Shown here in pieces: positions 1-12,148 of a stretch of DNA of 41,212 nt; the first letter of the stretch is position 1; each line of letters starts with the position of its first letter. Source of the DNA: Gammaproteobacteria bacterium. GTDB taxonomy: Bacteria; Pseudomonadota; Gammaproteobacteria; Nevskiales; Nevskiaceae. The position numbers were made by a program, and so were the translations under genes. The DNA is taken from positions 1 to 41,212 of the forward strand of contig JAHZLQ010000001.1 in the NCBI GenBank assembly GCA_022599775.1, in the 5' to 3' direction. The notes under the pieces are model-generated. The model was not told where the DNA came from, ran no database searches, and saw only the letters and a program-made list of their open reading frames with translations.

Positions 1-830
1 AGATGTGCCGGGTACTGGCGGTCAGCCGCTCGGGGTTCTATGCCGCCCAGCAGCGCCGGCCCGCAGTATGCGTGGCCAGCGTTCACCTGAAGGCTGCGTT
101 CATGGCCAGTGGCCGCAGCTACGGAAGCCGGCGGCTGCGGGCGGCGCTGCGCATGCAAGGCTTCACGCTGGGCCGCCACCGCGTGCGTACACTGATGAAA
201 CGGAACGGATTGCGGCCGAAGTGGCGGCGCAAGTTCGTGCACACCACCGACAGCCGGCATGACCTGCCGATCGCCGATAATCTCCTGCAACGCCAGTTCA
301 ATCCCCCCGCCGTGGATCGTGCCTGGGTCTCCGACATCACCTACATCCGGACCCGCAGCGGCTGGCTTTATCTGGCGGCGGTGCTGGACCTGTATTCACG
401 CAAGATCGTCGGCTGGGCGATAGCGCCGACGATGACAGCCGACCTGGTTTGCACCGCCCTGCAGATGGCTATCACCGTGCGCCGGCCCAAGCCTGGGCTC
501 ATCGTGCATTCGGATCGCGGGAGTCAATATGCCAGCGGCGACCACCGCAGGCTGCTCGCCGCTCATCACCTCGTCGCCAGCATGAGCCGCAAGGGCAACT
601 GCTGGGATAACGCCGTCATGGAACGCTTCTTCCTGAATCTGAAGATGGAACGGGTTTGGCAACGCGACTATGCCAATCACGCTGAAGCCATCACTGACAT
701 CACCGACTACATCGTCGGCTTCTACAACAGCGTCCGGCTCCATTCCACGCTCGGCTATCGAGCTCCCACCCACTACGAAATGGCAACCGCCTGATTCCCC
801 TATCGGGGTGTCCGAAATTACTTGACCACA
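1..830 (+). mobile_element. IS3-family insertion sequence, right part
   Basis: The window opens inside an insertion sequence whose orfB-type transposase ends at 794. About 15 nt past the stop comes the stretch GTGTCCGAAATTACTTGACC (809-828), followed by CACA. Read on the other strand this begins TGTGGTCAAGT, the TG...CA type of terminus used by IS3-family elements, so I place the right end near 830 (833 is equally possible). A short CCCC-TAT-CGGGG hairpin (797-808) lies just inside it. The left end, orfA and the partner inverted repeat are outside the window, so the target duplication cannot be checked. Confidence 0.75.
3..794 (+). CDS. IS3-family transposase OrfB (5' end cut by window)
   Basis: This is the DDE transposase of an IS3-family element, which joins IS ends to target DNA. 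The integrase core is visible: DITYIRT with the first Asp, LYLAAVLDLYSRKIVGW, HSDRGSQYAS with the second Asp, and KGNCWDNAVMERFFLNLK with the catalytic Glu, ending in the usual YNSVRLHSTLGYRAP block. An HTH_21-like segment (residues 28-80) precedes the core. The ATG at 3 is probably internal: in related OrfB proteins MCRVLxVSRSGFY is preceded by a short leader, and OrfB is normally made by frameshift from orfA. The reading frame is uninterrupted to the stop, so the enzyme may be active. Confidence 0.92.
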   Translation: MCRVLAVSRSGFYAAQQRRPAVCVASVHLKAAFMASGRSYGSRRLRAALRMQGFTLGRHRVRTLMKRNGLRPKWRRKFVHTTDSRHDLPIADNLLQRQFNPPAVDRAWVSDITYIRTRSGWLYLAAVLDLYSRKIVGWAIAPTMTADLVCTALQMAITVRRPKPGLIVHSDRGSQYASGDHRRLLAAHHLVASMSRKGNCWDNAVMERFFLNLKMERVWQRDYANHAEAITDITDYIVGFYNSVRLHSTLGYRAPTHYEMATA

Positions 831-891
831 ACACTTTCGCTTTTCCGGTTGATCAATGGGGGCGAGGCCCGTCAGCGAGGCCGCCAAACGC

Positions 892-913
892 CATCTATGC
901 CCACCGATAGATG
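892..913. repeat. Inverted repeat in AT-rich gap between IS3 end and guaA
   Basis: CATCTAT and ATAGATG form a perfect 7-bp inverted repeat with an 8-nt loop. It lies in the 207-bp gap downstream of guaA. A conspicuously AT-rich patch (about 927-962) follows on the plus strand. The T-run is about 18 nt from the stem and on the wrong side for guaA, so I do not call a rho-independent terminator. No gene is seen in 795-1001. Confidence 0.4.
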
Positions 914-1001
914 TCGATAGGCACAGAATGAATTTATTTTTGTTTTCAGTTGGTTATATCGTACTTCAGCGTAAATTCGGCGGCGTTCGGAGGGGTCTGA
1001 A

Positions 1002-2576
1002 TCATTCCCACTCGATCGTCGCCGGCGGCTTGCCGGAGATGTCGTAGACGACGCGGGAGATGCCGTTGACTTCGTTGACGATGCGGCGGGCGCAGACGTC
1101 GAGGAGTTCGTACGGCAGGTGCGCCCAGCGGGCAGTCATGAAGTCGATGGTTTCGACGGCGCGCAGAGCGATGACGGGTTCGTGGCGGCGGCCGTCACCC
1201 ATGACGCCGACACTCTTGACCGGCAGGAACACGGCGAAGGCCTGGCTGACCTGATCATAAAGATCAGCCTTGCGCAGTTCTTCGATGAAGATGGCGTCGG
1301 CCTTGCGCAGTTTGTTGGCGGCGTCCTGCGTGACGGCGCCGAGGATGCGCACGCCCAGACCGGGTCCGGGGAACGGGTGGCGGTAGACCATCTCGCGCGG
1401 CAGGCCGAGCTCCACGCCGATCTTGCGCACTTCGTCCTTGAACAGTTCGCGCAAGGGCTCGACCAGCTTGAGCTTCATGTGCGCCGGCAGGCCGCCGACG
1501 TTGTGATGGCTCTTGATGACGTGGGCCTTGCCGGTCTTGCTGCCGGCGGATTCGATCACGTCCGGATAGATCGTGCCCTGAGCCAGGTAATCCACTTCGG
1601 TGAGCGTGGTGGCTTCTTCGTCGAACACGTCGATGAACAGGCCGCCGATGACCTTGCGCTTGGCTTCAGGGTCGTCCACGCCTTCGAGCGCTTGCATGAA
1701 GCGATCTTCGGCGTTGACGCGGATGACCTTGACGCCGAGGTGCTGTGCAAACACGCGCATCACCTGATCGCCTTCGTCCAGGCGCAACAGGCCGTGGTCG
1801 ACGAACACGCAGGTGAGCTGGTCGCCGATGGCCTTGTGCAGCAGGGCGGCTACCACGGATGAGTCGACGCCGCCGGACAGTCCCAGCAGGACCTTGCCGC
1901 CGCCGACTTCCTCACGCACTCGCGCGATGGCGTCGTCGATGATCTTGCCGGGCGTCCAGCTCGATCCGCAGCCGCAGAGGTCGTGCACGAAACGCGACAG
2001 AATGCGCGCGCCCTGCGTGGTGTGCGTGACCTCGGGATGGAATTGCACGCCGTAGTAGCGGCGCTCGTCGTCGGCCATCGCGGCCAGCGGTACGTCACGC
2101 GTCTGGCCGCAGGCGAAGAAGCCTTCCGGCAATTGCACGACACGGTCGCCATGGCTCATCCAGACGTCGAGCAGGCCGTGGCCCTTGGCGTTGACGCGGT
2201 CCTCGATGTCCTGGAACAGCTTGCTGTGTCCGCGCGCGCGGACTTCGGCGTAGCCGAATTCGCGCGTGTCCGAGGCTTCGACCACACCGCCGAGCTGGGC
2301 GGCCATAGTCTGCATGCCGTAGCAGATGCCGAACACCGGCACGCCGAGTTCGTAAACCATCATCGCGGCGCGCGGCGAATTTTCGGCCGTAACCGATTCC
2401 GGGCCGCCGGACAGGATGATGCCCTTGGGGGCAAAGGCGCGAATGTCCGCCTCGTCCATGTCCCAGGGGTGCAGCTCGCAGTAGACGCCGAGTTCGCGCA
2501 CGCGGCGGGCGATCAACTGGGTGTACTGACTGCCGAAGTCCAGGATCAGGATTCGGTCAGCATGAATATCCGCCAT
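1002..2576 (-). CDS. guaA: GMP synthase (glutamine-hydrolysing)
   Basis: Cytoplasmic enzyme converting XMP, ATP and glutamine to GMP, the last step of guanine nucleotide synthesis. The 524 residues match the family length. The class I glutamine amidotransferase domain comes first, with nucleophile Cys85 in GICYG and the His180/Glu182 pair in FHPEV. The ATP-pyrophosphatase P-loop SGGVDSS follows at residues 234-240, and the C-terminal dimerisation domain ends in TIEWE as is usual. It lies 38 bp downstream of guaB on the same strand, so the two form the classic guaBA operon. The enzyme consumes XMP produced by its neighbour. Confidence 0.98.
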   Translation of the reverse strand: MADIHADRILILDFGSQYTQLIARRVRELGVYCELHPWDMDEADIRAFAPKGIILSGGPESVTAENSPRAAMMVYELGVPVFGICYGMQTMAAQLGGVVEASDTREFGYAEVRARGHSKLFQDIEDRVNAKGHGLLDVWMSHGDRVVQLPEGFFACGQTRDVPLAAMADDERRYYGVQFHPEVTHTTQGARILSRFVHDLCGCGSSWTPGKIIDDAIARVREEVGGGKVLLGLSGGVDSSVVAALLHKAIGDQLTCVFVDHGLLRLDEGDQVMRVFAQHLGVKVIRVNAEDRFMQALEGVDDPEAKRKVIGGLFIDVFDEEATTLTEVDYLAQGTIYPDVIESAGSKTGKAHVIKSHHNVGGLPAHMKLKLVEPLRELFKDEVRKIGVELGLPREMVYRHPFPGPGLGVRILGAVTQDAANKLRKADAIFIEELRKADLYDQVSQAFAVFLPVKSVGVMGDGRRHEPVIALRAVETIDFMTARWAHLPYELLDVCARRIVNEVNGISRVVYDISGKPPATIEWE

Positions 2577-2614
2577 CTACGGGTTCCCGGCGATCGTGTG
2601 GTGAGAGGCTGGCG

Positions 2615-5540
<2,926 letters not shown>

Positions 5541-5593
5541 AACCGGGAGCCTCGAACCTGCTCCCATCGTCGTTCAGTCATCGGAGCCTGCCC

Positions 5594-7345
5594 TTGAACC
5601 CGTCCACCGTCCTGCCGTACCGTGCCGGTCTCGTCTTCACCGCGTTCGCGACCTTGCTGCTCGCCGCCTGCGCCAGCCAGCCACCCGCGCCGCCGCAGAC
5701 CGCAACGATCAAGCTGATCGCGTTCAACGATTTTCACGGCAACCTGGCGCCGCCGGGCCGCGGGCTGGAAGTTCCGGACCCCTCCGATGCCTCGGCCACG
5801 CTGAGGCTGCCGACCGGCGGGGTCGCCTATCTCGCGGGCGCCGTTTCCGAGCTCAAGGCACAGAATCCTTTGAACGTGGTGGTGGCCGCCGGCGACCTGA
5901 TCAGCGCCTCGCCGCCGACCTCGGCGCTGTTCCGCCAGGAACCAAGCATCGAGGCACTCAATGCGCTCGGACTGGAATACAGCGCCGTCGGCAATCACGA
6001 ATTCGACCAGGGCATCGACGAGCTTCGCCGCCTCCAGAATGGCGGCTGCGGCGGACCCGGCGCGCCGGGCACCGAATCCTGTGTCAAGGGTCCGTTCACC
6101 GGTGCCCGTTTTCGCTACCTCGGTGCGAATGTGACCGAACAGGCATCGGACACGCCGGCCTTCCCGCCCTACCTGATCAAGCGCTTTCAGGTGGACGGCC
6201 GCCCGATCGGCGTGGCGTTCATCGGCGAGGTATTGAAAGGCACACCGGCCATGGTGACCGCCAGCGGGATCGCCGGCCTCGAGTTTCGCGACGAAGCCGA
6301 CACCGCCAATGCGCTGGTTCCGGAAATCCGGGCTCAGGGTGTGGAGGCGATCGTGCTGCTGCTGCACGAGGGCGGATACAACCAGGGTGGCTTCGACGCC
6401 TGCGAAGGCCTGTCCGGTCCGGCGGTCGGCATCCTGCAGCGGCTCGATCCGGCGATCGATGTGGTCATCAGCGGACACACGCATCAAGCCTACAACTGCC
6501 AGATCGCCGGTCGCCTGCTGACCAGCGCCGCTTCCTACGGCCGCGTGATCAGCGACATCGATCTGGTGCTGGATCGCAACAGTGGCGAGGTGCTCAGCGC
6601 CCATGCGCGCAATCTGCCGGTGGTCAACACGGCCGTGCCCGAGGCGCCGCAGTGGCCGGCATTCACTCCGGACCCGGTGGTGACCGCCATCGCCCGGCAA
6701 TACGAAGAGCTCGCGGCACCGTTGGCAAATCGCGTGGTCGGTCAGGCCAGCGGTCTGGTTTCGCGTCAGCCGAATGTCCACGGTGAGAGCGTGCTGGGCG
6801 ATGTCATCGCCGATTCCCAACTCGCCGCCACGCGCGAGCACGGCGCACAAATCGCGCTGATGAATCCGGGCGGCATCCGCGCCGATCTCGGTTACGGGGA
6901 GCAGAACGAGCAAGGCGTGCCGATCAGCTGGGGTGAGGTGTTCACCGCGCAGCCATTCGGCAACAATCTGGTGACGATGACGCTCAGCGGCGCTCAGATT
7001 CATCGCCTGCTGGAATCGCAGTGGCGCGAGGGCGCCGAGAGCACCTTGCTGCAGGTTTCAGACGGATTCAGTTACGCTTGGGACGGGCGCCAGCCGATCG
7101 GTCAGCGCATCGATCCCGACAGCATTCGGCTCGGCGGCGCGACGCTCGATGCCACCCGCAACTACCGCGTCACGGTCAATAACTTTCTCGCGGGCGGTGG
7201 CGATGGATTCGAGCTTCTCGGCGCCGGGACCGACGTCGATGTCGCAGGCTCGGACCTCGACGCGATGCTGGACTGGCTGGCTTCGAACTCACCGATCAAA
7301 GCCCGGCCCCAAGAGCGGATTCACCGAATCGATACGCCCCAGTAG
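5594..7345 (+). CDS. Lipoprotein 5'-nucleotidase/metallophosphatase (UshA family)
   Basis: Probable periplasmic, lipid-anchored nucleotidase that dephosphorylates nucleotides or related phosphoesters. I chose the TTG at 5594: GGAG lies 7 nt upstream, and the protein then begins with a lipoprotein signal ending LLLAAC (lipidated Cys26). The 583 residues contain the metallophosphatase motifs NDFHGN (45-50), GDLI (100-103), GNHEFDQG (133-140) and SGHTHQ, then a 5'-nucleotidase C-terminal domain with NPGGIR and NNFLAGGGDGF. A longer TTG start at 5537 overlaps xseA but pushes the signal inward. Substrate is unproven; it may recover nucleosides for purine salvage. Confidence 0.9.
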   Translation: MNPSTVLPYRAGLVFTAFATLLLAACASQPPAPPQTATIKLIAFNDFHGNLAPPGRGLEVPDPSDASATLRLPTGGVAYLAGAVSELKAQNPLNVVVAAGDLISASPPTSALFRQEPSIEALNALGLEYSAVGNHEFDQGIDELRRLQNGGCGGPGAPGTESCVKGPFTGARFRYLGANVTEQASDTPAFPPYLIKRFQVDGRPIGVAFIGEVLKGTPAMVTASGIAGLEFRDEADTANALVPEIRAQGVEAIVLLLHEGGYNQGGFDACEGLSGPAVGILQRLDPAIDVVISGHTHQAYNCQIAGRLLTSAASYGRVISDIDLVLDRNSGEVLSAHARNLPVVNTAVPEAPQWPAFTPDPVVTAIARQYEELAAPLANRVVGQASGLVSRQPNVHGESVLGDVIADSQLAATREHGAQIALMNPGGIRADLGYGEQNEQGVPISWGEVFTAQPFGNNLVTMTLSGAQIHRLLESQWREGAESTLLQVSDGFSYAWDGRQPIGQRIDPDSIRLGGATLDATRNYRVTVNNFLAGGGDGFELLGAGTDVDVAGSDLDAMLDWLASNSPIKARPQERIHRIDTPQ

Positions 7346-7451
7346 TCCTCCCATGAGAAGACTACGGACATGGGGTGTGCGCCGAACCGATGAGTACCGC
7401 CTACTCCCGGAGGGAGAGGGCGTAAATCGTTCATGGCACTGCCCGCAATGA
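7346..7451. repeat. Convergent intergenic gap with degenerate REP-like hairpin
   Basis: Between the convergent nucleotidase and FecR/SPOR genes, CTCCC-GGA-GGGAG (7404-7416) forms a small hairpin flanked by CCGCCTA and AGGGCG. The block resembles a shortened version of the REP-like repeat at 23751 and 41071. The similarity is partial, so the relationship is only suggested. No T-run follows the hairpin. Confidence 0.35.
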
Positions 7452-8549
7452 TCAGGTGGGTCCGCCGAGCCGAACCGGCCAGGTGTTCTTGTAGCCGAAG
7501 CGCTGCTCGATCTCGGAGGACAGGCGTTTGGCCTGCTCGGCCGAGCCGAAGCCCGGCAGGACCACGCGATACCACAGCGCGCCCTTGACCTCGGCGCTGC
7601 GCACCTCCGCCGGATAACCGCCGCCGCGCAGACGCAGCGCCTGCGCCTCGGACTTTTCACGGTCCCGAAACGCCACGACGCTCAGCGCCCAGGGGCCTGC
7701 GGAACTTGCCGCCAGCGGCGTCGGATCGGCCGGAACGGCTGCGGGAACCGTTGCCGGGGCCGGCTGCCGACGCGGCGGTGCGACGATTGGCGCAGTCGCT
7801 GGCAGCGCAGCCTGCGCCGCCGGACTCGGTGAACGCTCAGGCGCGGACACCACGGGTTCGGAACGGGCGCTTGTCTGCGGCCCGGGCCGCCGCGGCTCCG
7901 GGACCGGAGCGGCCGGCGCCGAAGCCACCTGCACGCCGGGCAGGCCGACCACACCGAAGGCGGTGCGCATGGCCACCCAGTCGTCGCTGTCGCGCAGGAT
8001 ACGGACCGGCTGCAGACCCTTGTTGAGCCGGTAGCAGGCCTGCGGCACCAGGGTGTCGTAGACCTCGCCTTCGGTCACGTTGGCCTGGCCGCTGGCCACG
8101 CAGACCACCTGCCGACCGTTGAGGTTCTCGAAGAAGTATTCGCCGCTGCCGAGCGTCAGCCGCTGATCGCCCATGTAGATGTAAATCGGCCAGTTGGTGG
8201 AAATCTGCGGATGCTTCCAGACCACTCGAAGATAGCCCTGACGCAGGCGGAACACGGTGCGCAGGTCATCGTCGTAGCTGGCGAACGGCAGCCGGTCGAA
8301 CAGCACCAGCGCGTCGGATCCGAGATCGATGAAACCGTGGCGGGCGAACTCCAGTCGGGCGCGCGACTGCGGACCCAGGCTCAGGGCATCACCGCTCTTG
8401 ATGTCGGTGCTGGCGGTCAGCGGCTCGCGCTGCTCGCCACGGATGCGCTCGACATCGGCACTCGCCGAATCGTAGACCAGCACACCGGCCTGCGCCTGGG
8501 CGGCACCCAGAAGCAGAACAGCGGACAACAGCACGCGAACATTCGACAT
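7452..8549 (-). CDS. Exported FecR-like protein with C-terminal SPOR domain
   Basis: 365 residues. A signal peptide with probable cleavage after AQA (residue 21) sends it to the periplasm. Residues 35-150 look FecR-like: KSGDALSLGPQSRARLEF, a glycine-rich IDLGSDALVLF turn and LRQGYLRVVW. A Pro/Ala-rich linker (about 205-285) leads to a SPOR domain (287-363, GPWALSVVAF ... WYRVVLPGFGSAEQAKRL). SPOR domains bind denuded glycan strands at division septa. FecR folds usually sit in periplasmic sensors or ligand-binding scaffolds. The combination suggests a septal or wall-associated structural protein rather than an iron sensor. No sigma factor gene is adjacent. Confidence 0.75.
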   Translation of the reverse strand: MSNVRVLLSAVLLLGAAQAQAGVLVYDSASADVERIRGEQREPLTASTDIKSGDALSLGPQSRARLEFARHGFIDLGSDALVLFDRLPFASYDDDLRTVFRLRQGYLRVVWKHPQISTNWPIYIYMGDQRLTLGSGEYFFENLNGRQVVCVASGQANVTEGEVYDTLVPQACYRLNKGLQPVRILRDSDDWVAMRTAFGVVGLPGVQVASAPAAPVPEPRRPGPQTSARSEPVVSAPERSPSPAAQAALPATAPIVAPPRRQPAPATVPAAVPADPTPLAASSAGPWALSVVAFRDREKSEAQALRLRGGGYPAEVRSAEVKGALWYRVVLPGFGSAEQAKRLSSEIEQRFGYKNTWPVRLGGPT

Positions 8550-8610
8550 GCCGACAGTTTAGAGCCTGTTGCCGCCGCGCGCGCTGCGCGTGGACTGCGC
8601 CGGTGCAGGC

Positions 8611-10611
8611 TCAGAATGGCGCGCCGGGTGCGATGAACCAGCCTTGCGCGTAGTCCACGCCGATGTTCTTCAGAATCTCGAGCACACCTTCATGCTCGAC
8701 GTGCTCGGCGATCACCTTGAGATTCATTTCGTGCCCGATTCGGTTGATCGCCTCGACCATGCCGCGATCGACCCGGCTTTCATCGACCGAGCGCACGAAG
8801 CTGCCGTCGATCTTGAGGAAGTCCACCGGCAGATTCTTGAGATACGAGAACGAGGCCATGCCCGCGCCGAAATCATCGAGCGCGAAACGCACACCGAGAT
8901 TCGAAAGCTCACGGATGAAGTGCACGGCATCGGTGAGGCGTGACACCGCTGCGGTCTCGGTGATCTCCATGCACAGGCGCCGCGGATCGATCCCGCTGGA
9001 GCGGATCGCGGCACCGGCGAATTCGAGAAATTTCTCATCACCGATGGACTGACCTGAGACATTCAAGGCATAGATGATGCCGTCGTCCTCGCGTGCGGCG
9101 AGCCCGTCCAAGGTCGTGCGTAGGACCCAGCGGTCGATCGAACTCATCAGAAAGTAACGCTCGGCGGGCGGGATGAACCGGGATGGCGGCACCAGCTTGC
9201 CGTCTTCACCCCGCAGGCGCACCAACAGCTCACGGTAGACGACCCGCGTCGGATCGCTGACGCTGACCACATCCTCGGCCATCAGCATGAAGCGGTCCTG
9301 CTCCAGCGAGCTGGCGATCCGGCCCACCATGTCCATCTCGGTGTAGCGTTGCTCCACCTCGTCGCTGTCACCGGCAAATCGCGCGCGGTCACGCCCCGCA
9401 TCCTTGGCCGCAAAGCACGCCGAATCGACCTGCGACAAGGTGAACGACACCGCGCTCTCGCCGGCCGCCAATACCGAAACGCCGATGCTGCAGGTGATCG
9501 AATGGGTCTGCTCGCCCCAGACGAAGCGGAAGGCGCGGATGCTGCCGAGCAGTTCGTCGACGACGGTGCGTGCACGCTGCAGGTCGCAGTGCTGCAGCAG
9601 GACGCCGTATTCGTCGCCGCCGAGACGGGCCAACACATCGGTCAGGCGCAGCTGTCCGCGCAGGATCGCGCTGACCTGCCGCAGCAACTCGTCGCCGGCC
9701 GCGTGCCCCAGCGTGTCGTTGATGATCTTGAACTGATCCAGATCGATGAAGCAGACCACATAGCGCGCCCGCGAGCCCTGTACCTCACAGGCTGCCTGCT
9801 TCACCCGCCGCTCGAACTCCTCGCGGTTCAGCAGGCCGGTCAGCGAATCGTGAGAAGCGCGATAGTTGAGTTCGTCGGACAACAGGGTCTGATCGGTCAG
9901 GTCGGTAATCGCACACATCGCGCCTTCGACCCCGTCATTGCCGAACACGCAGGCGATCGTCAACCGTGCGATCAATTTCCGGCCGTCGCGGGCCAGGATG
10001 ACGCAATCTTCGGTGACGTGCCTTGCAGAGCGCTCGCTCAAGGCCCACAGAATCGGACTTTCCAGAGGCTCTCCGTCCGCCGTCATCAGCGTCAGGACCT
10101 GATCGTGAGGACGCCCCAGCGCCTCCTGTCGCGACCAGCCGATCAGTCGCTCGGCCGGCGGCATCAGCTCCACGATATGCGCCTGGGCGTCGACCACCAG
10201 CAGGCCGTCGCTGATGGCGCGCATGGCCGCCGCCAGTTGCCGGCTGGCAGCGGCCTGGAAATGCGGCTTGCGAATTTCGACGATGGTTTCGCCATTGCCG
10301 ATGCGCGTCAGACGAAGCCGCACCGGCTTTTCGGCCTTGCCACGCATCAGCGAAAGATCGCACTCGACCGCTTCGCCGTCATCCAGTGCATTCCAGACCT
10401 GTGCGAAATGCTGGAGCCGGGAAGGCGCCACCACATCGGCAAAACGGCGGTCCATCAAGCCGCCAGGTGGCAATTGCAACAGATCGCCGACGGATGCGCT
10501 GGTCTGCAGCACGGTCGTGTCGTCGGCAAGCAACACCATTGCCGCATCGGCCAGCCGCACCCATTCGCGCATCGGCGCTGTCGAACTATTGTTCAAAAAA
10601 ATGCTCACCAC
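8611..10611 (-). CDS. PAS-PAS-GGDEF-EAL cyclic-di-GMP enzyme
   Basis: 666-residue cytoplasmic protein with two PAS-type sensor segments (about 15-115 and 125-240), a GGDEF domain and an EAL domain. The cyclase signature is GGDEY (331-335), preceded by an RxxD inhibitory site (R322-D325), so synthesis with product inhibition is plausible. The phosphodiesterase residues look complete: E461 in ELLVRL, N517, E549, D579-D580 in DDFGAG, K600, E636 and Q656. Both activities may exist, switched by the PAS signal. No transmembrane segment is seen. GTG codons at 10611 and 10608 are the likely start. It stands 179 bp from the thioinosine phosphorylase gene. Confidence 0.93.
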   Translation of the reverse strand: MVSIFLNNSSTAPMREWVRLADAAMVLLADDTTVLQTSASVGDLLQLPPGGLMDRRFADVVAPSRLQHFAQVWNALDDGEAVECDLSLMRGKAEKPVRLRLTRIGNGETIVEIRKPHFQAAASRQLAAAMRAISDGLLVVDAQAHIVELMPPAERLIGWSRQEALGRPHDQVLTLMTADGEPLESPILWALSERSARHVTEDCVILARDGRKLIARLTIACVFGNDGVEGAMCAITDLTDQTLLSDELNYRASHDSLTGLLNREEFERRVKQAACEVQGSRARYVVCFIDLDQFKIINDTLGHAAGDELLRQVSAILRGQLRLTDVLARLGGDEYGVLLQHCDLQRARTVVDELLGSIRAFRFVWGEQTHSITCSIGVSVLAAGESAVSFTLSQVDSACFAAKDAGRDRARFAGDSDEVEQRYTEMDMVGRIASSLEQDRFMLMAEDVVSVSDPTRVVYRELLVRLRGEDGKLVPPSRFIPPAERYFLMSSIDRWVLRTTLDGLAAREDDGIIYALNVSGQSIGDEKFLEFAGAAIRSSGIDPRRLCMEITETAAVSRLTDAVHFIRELSNLGVRFALDDFGAGMASFSYLKNLPVDFLKIDGSFVRSVDESRVDRGMVEAINRIGHEMNLKVIAEHVEHEGVLEILKNIGVDYAQGWFIAPGAPF

Positions 10612-10790
10612 CGCAGCCTAACCAAGCCGAGACTGCAGATGAAATCCCCAAATCCGACTATGCACCGAATGTTTCCGGCATTTTCGGCCCCTACGAACGT
10701 GACGCATTGTCGCTTACAAACCGATCGCACCACACTCTTGTCAACCCGAATCCGAGTTCGCTCGGCTATCGACAAGCTGCCAGGCTGCCC

Positions 10791-11537
10791 CTATGGCGCC
10801 TCGGCCGACAGGACCGGCAGTGCCAAAGCCAGAATTTGACGCACGCGCGCCATTCCATTTGTGACGGACTGTTCAATCTGAGCGTGAATCTCGCCTTCAT
10901 CCAGTCCCGCCGCCCAGTTCACCGATACCGCGAGACTGGCGTATTCGAGACCGAGTTCACGCGCGAGTCCCGCTTCCGGCATGCCGGTCATGCCGATCAT
11001 GTCGCAACCGTCGCGACGCAGACGGCGCACCTCGGCCGGTGTTTCAAGGCGCGGCCCCTGCGTCACCGCCATCACCCCGCCGTCCATAAGCTCGATACCG
11101 GCATCGGCCGCAGCCCGCAGCAAAATGGCGCGCAGTCGCGGCGTATACGGGTCGGAAAACTCCACATGCCACAAAGCATCCGGCGGACCGTCGGAATAGC
11201 TGTGGCGGCGCCCCCAGCTGTAGTCGATCAGGTCGTCGGGCACCGCGAGCTGTGCCGGGCCCATGGACTCGTGAATGCCACCAACGGCGGAAATCGAAAT
11301 CACGCTGCGCACGCCGACCGAATACAGGGCCCACAGATTGGCGCGATAGTTGATGGCATGCGGCGGGATCTTGTGGCCCTCACCGTGGCGCGCGAAGAAA
11401 ATCACCGGCTGATCGTTCCAGCGCCCCAGATGCAGGGGGCCCGATGGCGTGCCGTAGGGGGTATCGATACCGCGACTCTCGTCGATCACGAGACCGGGCC
11501 ATTCGTTCATGCCGGTACCACCGATGACAGCAATCAT
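10791..11537 (-). CDS. S-methyl-5'-thioinosine phosphorylase (PNP/MTAP family)
   Basis: Phosphorolyses methylthioinosine to hypoxanthine and methylthioribose-1-phosphate. The fold is recognised by GGTG near the N-terminus, FFARHGEGHKIPPHAINYRA, SAVGGI and TQGPRLETPAE. Two features favour the thioinosine over the adenosine enzyme: the MTGMPEA block, and an Asn in SVNWAAG where adenine-specific MTAPs carry Asp. In Pseudomonas aeruginosa the equivalent (PA3004) lies next to nagZ, as here. It starts 7 bp after the phosphoribosyltransferase gene, which would convert the released hypoxanthine to IMP. 248 residues, typical length. Confidence 0.88.
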   Translation of the reverse strand: MIAVIGGTGMNEWPGLVIDESRGIDTPYGTPSGPLHLGRWNDQPVIFFARHGEGHKIPPHAINYRANLWALYSVGVRSVISISAVGGIHESMGPAQLAVPDDLIDYSWGRRHSYSDGPPDALWHVEFSDPYTPRLRAILLRAAADAGIELMDGGVMAVTQGPRLETPAEVRRLRRDGCDMIGMTGMPEAGLARELGLEYASLAVSVNWAAGLDEGEIHAQIEQSVTNGMARVRQILALALPVLSAEAP

Positions 11538-11544
11538 CTAGCGC

Positions 11545-12114
11545 TCACTCCGCTGCGTCATCCGGCTCGGCGACGGCGTAGATGCCCGGCAACTGGCGCC
11601 AATAGCTCTTGTAGTCCATGCCGGCGCCGAACACGTAGCGATCTGCCACTTCGAGGCCGACGAACTCCGCGCTGACACCCGGCGCGCGCCGTGAATGGGT
11701 CTTGTCGACCAGCACCAGGGTCTTGAGCGACTCCGGCAACTGCGCGCGCAGCGCGCCCTGGACTTCGGCGAGGGTATGACCCTCGTCGAGTATGTCGTCG
11801 ACGATCACGACGTGCCGTCCCTTCAGCGGCAGTGTCGGGCTGACCTTCCACACCAGTTCGCCACCGGTGGTCTTGCCGCGATAGCGCGAGGCATGCAGAT
11901 AGTCGATCTCGAACGGAAAGTCGAGACGCCGGCTGACTTCCGCGGTCGTGACCAGCCCCCCCACCATGACGCAGATCAGAATCGGATTGAGGGTGGCGTA
12001 TTCGGCCGCGAGCCGGGCTGCCAGGCGGTCGTAGGCAGCGTTGACGGCCGCCTCATCGTGCAGACAATCGGCCTGGGCGCGAATCTGTCGCACCTCGTCG
12101 AGCAGTTCGGACAT
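11545..12114 (-). CDS. hpt: Hypoxanthine-guanine phosphoribosyltransferase
   Basis: Purine salvage enzyme making IMP or GMP from the free base and PRPP. The ATG at 12114 (MSELLDEVRQI) gives 189 residues, normal for the family. The PRPP-binding signature VVIVDDILDEGHT spans residues 102-114, preceded by LICVMVGGL, the pyrophosphate-binding loop, and followed by LVDKTHSRR with the base-contacting Lys. It lies 34 bp after nagZ and 7 bp before the thioinosine phosphorylase gene, so the pair probably works in series on methylthioadenosine-derived purine. Confidence 0.93.
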   Translation of the reverse strand: MSELLDEVRQIRAQADCLHDEAAVNAAYDRLAARLAAEYATLNPILICVMVGGLVTTAEVSRRLDFPFEIDYLHASRYRGKTTGGELVWKVSPTLPLKGRHVVIVDDILDEGHTLAEVQGALRAQLPESLKTLVLVDKTHSRRAPGVSAEFVGLEVADRYVFGAGMDYKSYWRQLPGIYAVAEPDDAAE

Positions 12115-12148
12115 GCTGAGTGCGGGTTCAGTCGAAGGAGGCGGAAGT

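Noticed and set aside
892-962. Rho-independent terminator for guaA
   Set aside because: The stem is weak, AT-containing, and the T-run is on the wrong strand side and too far away.
10739-10744. Perfect TTGACA on the minus strand upstream of the GGDEF-EAL gene
   Set aside because: No acceptable -10 at 16-18 bp (best is TTTGTA), so I do not call a promoter.
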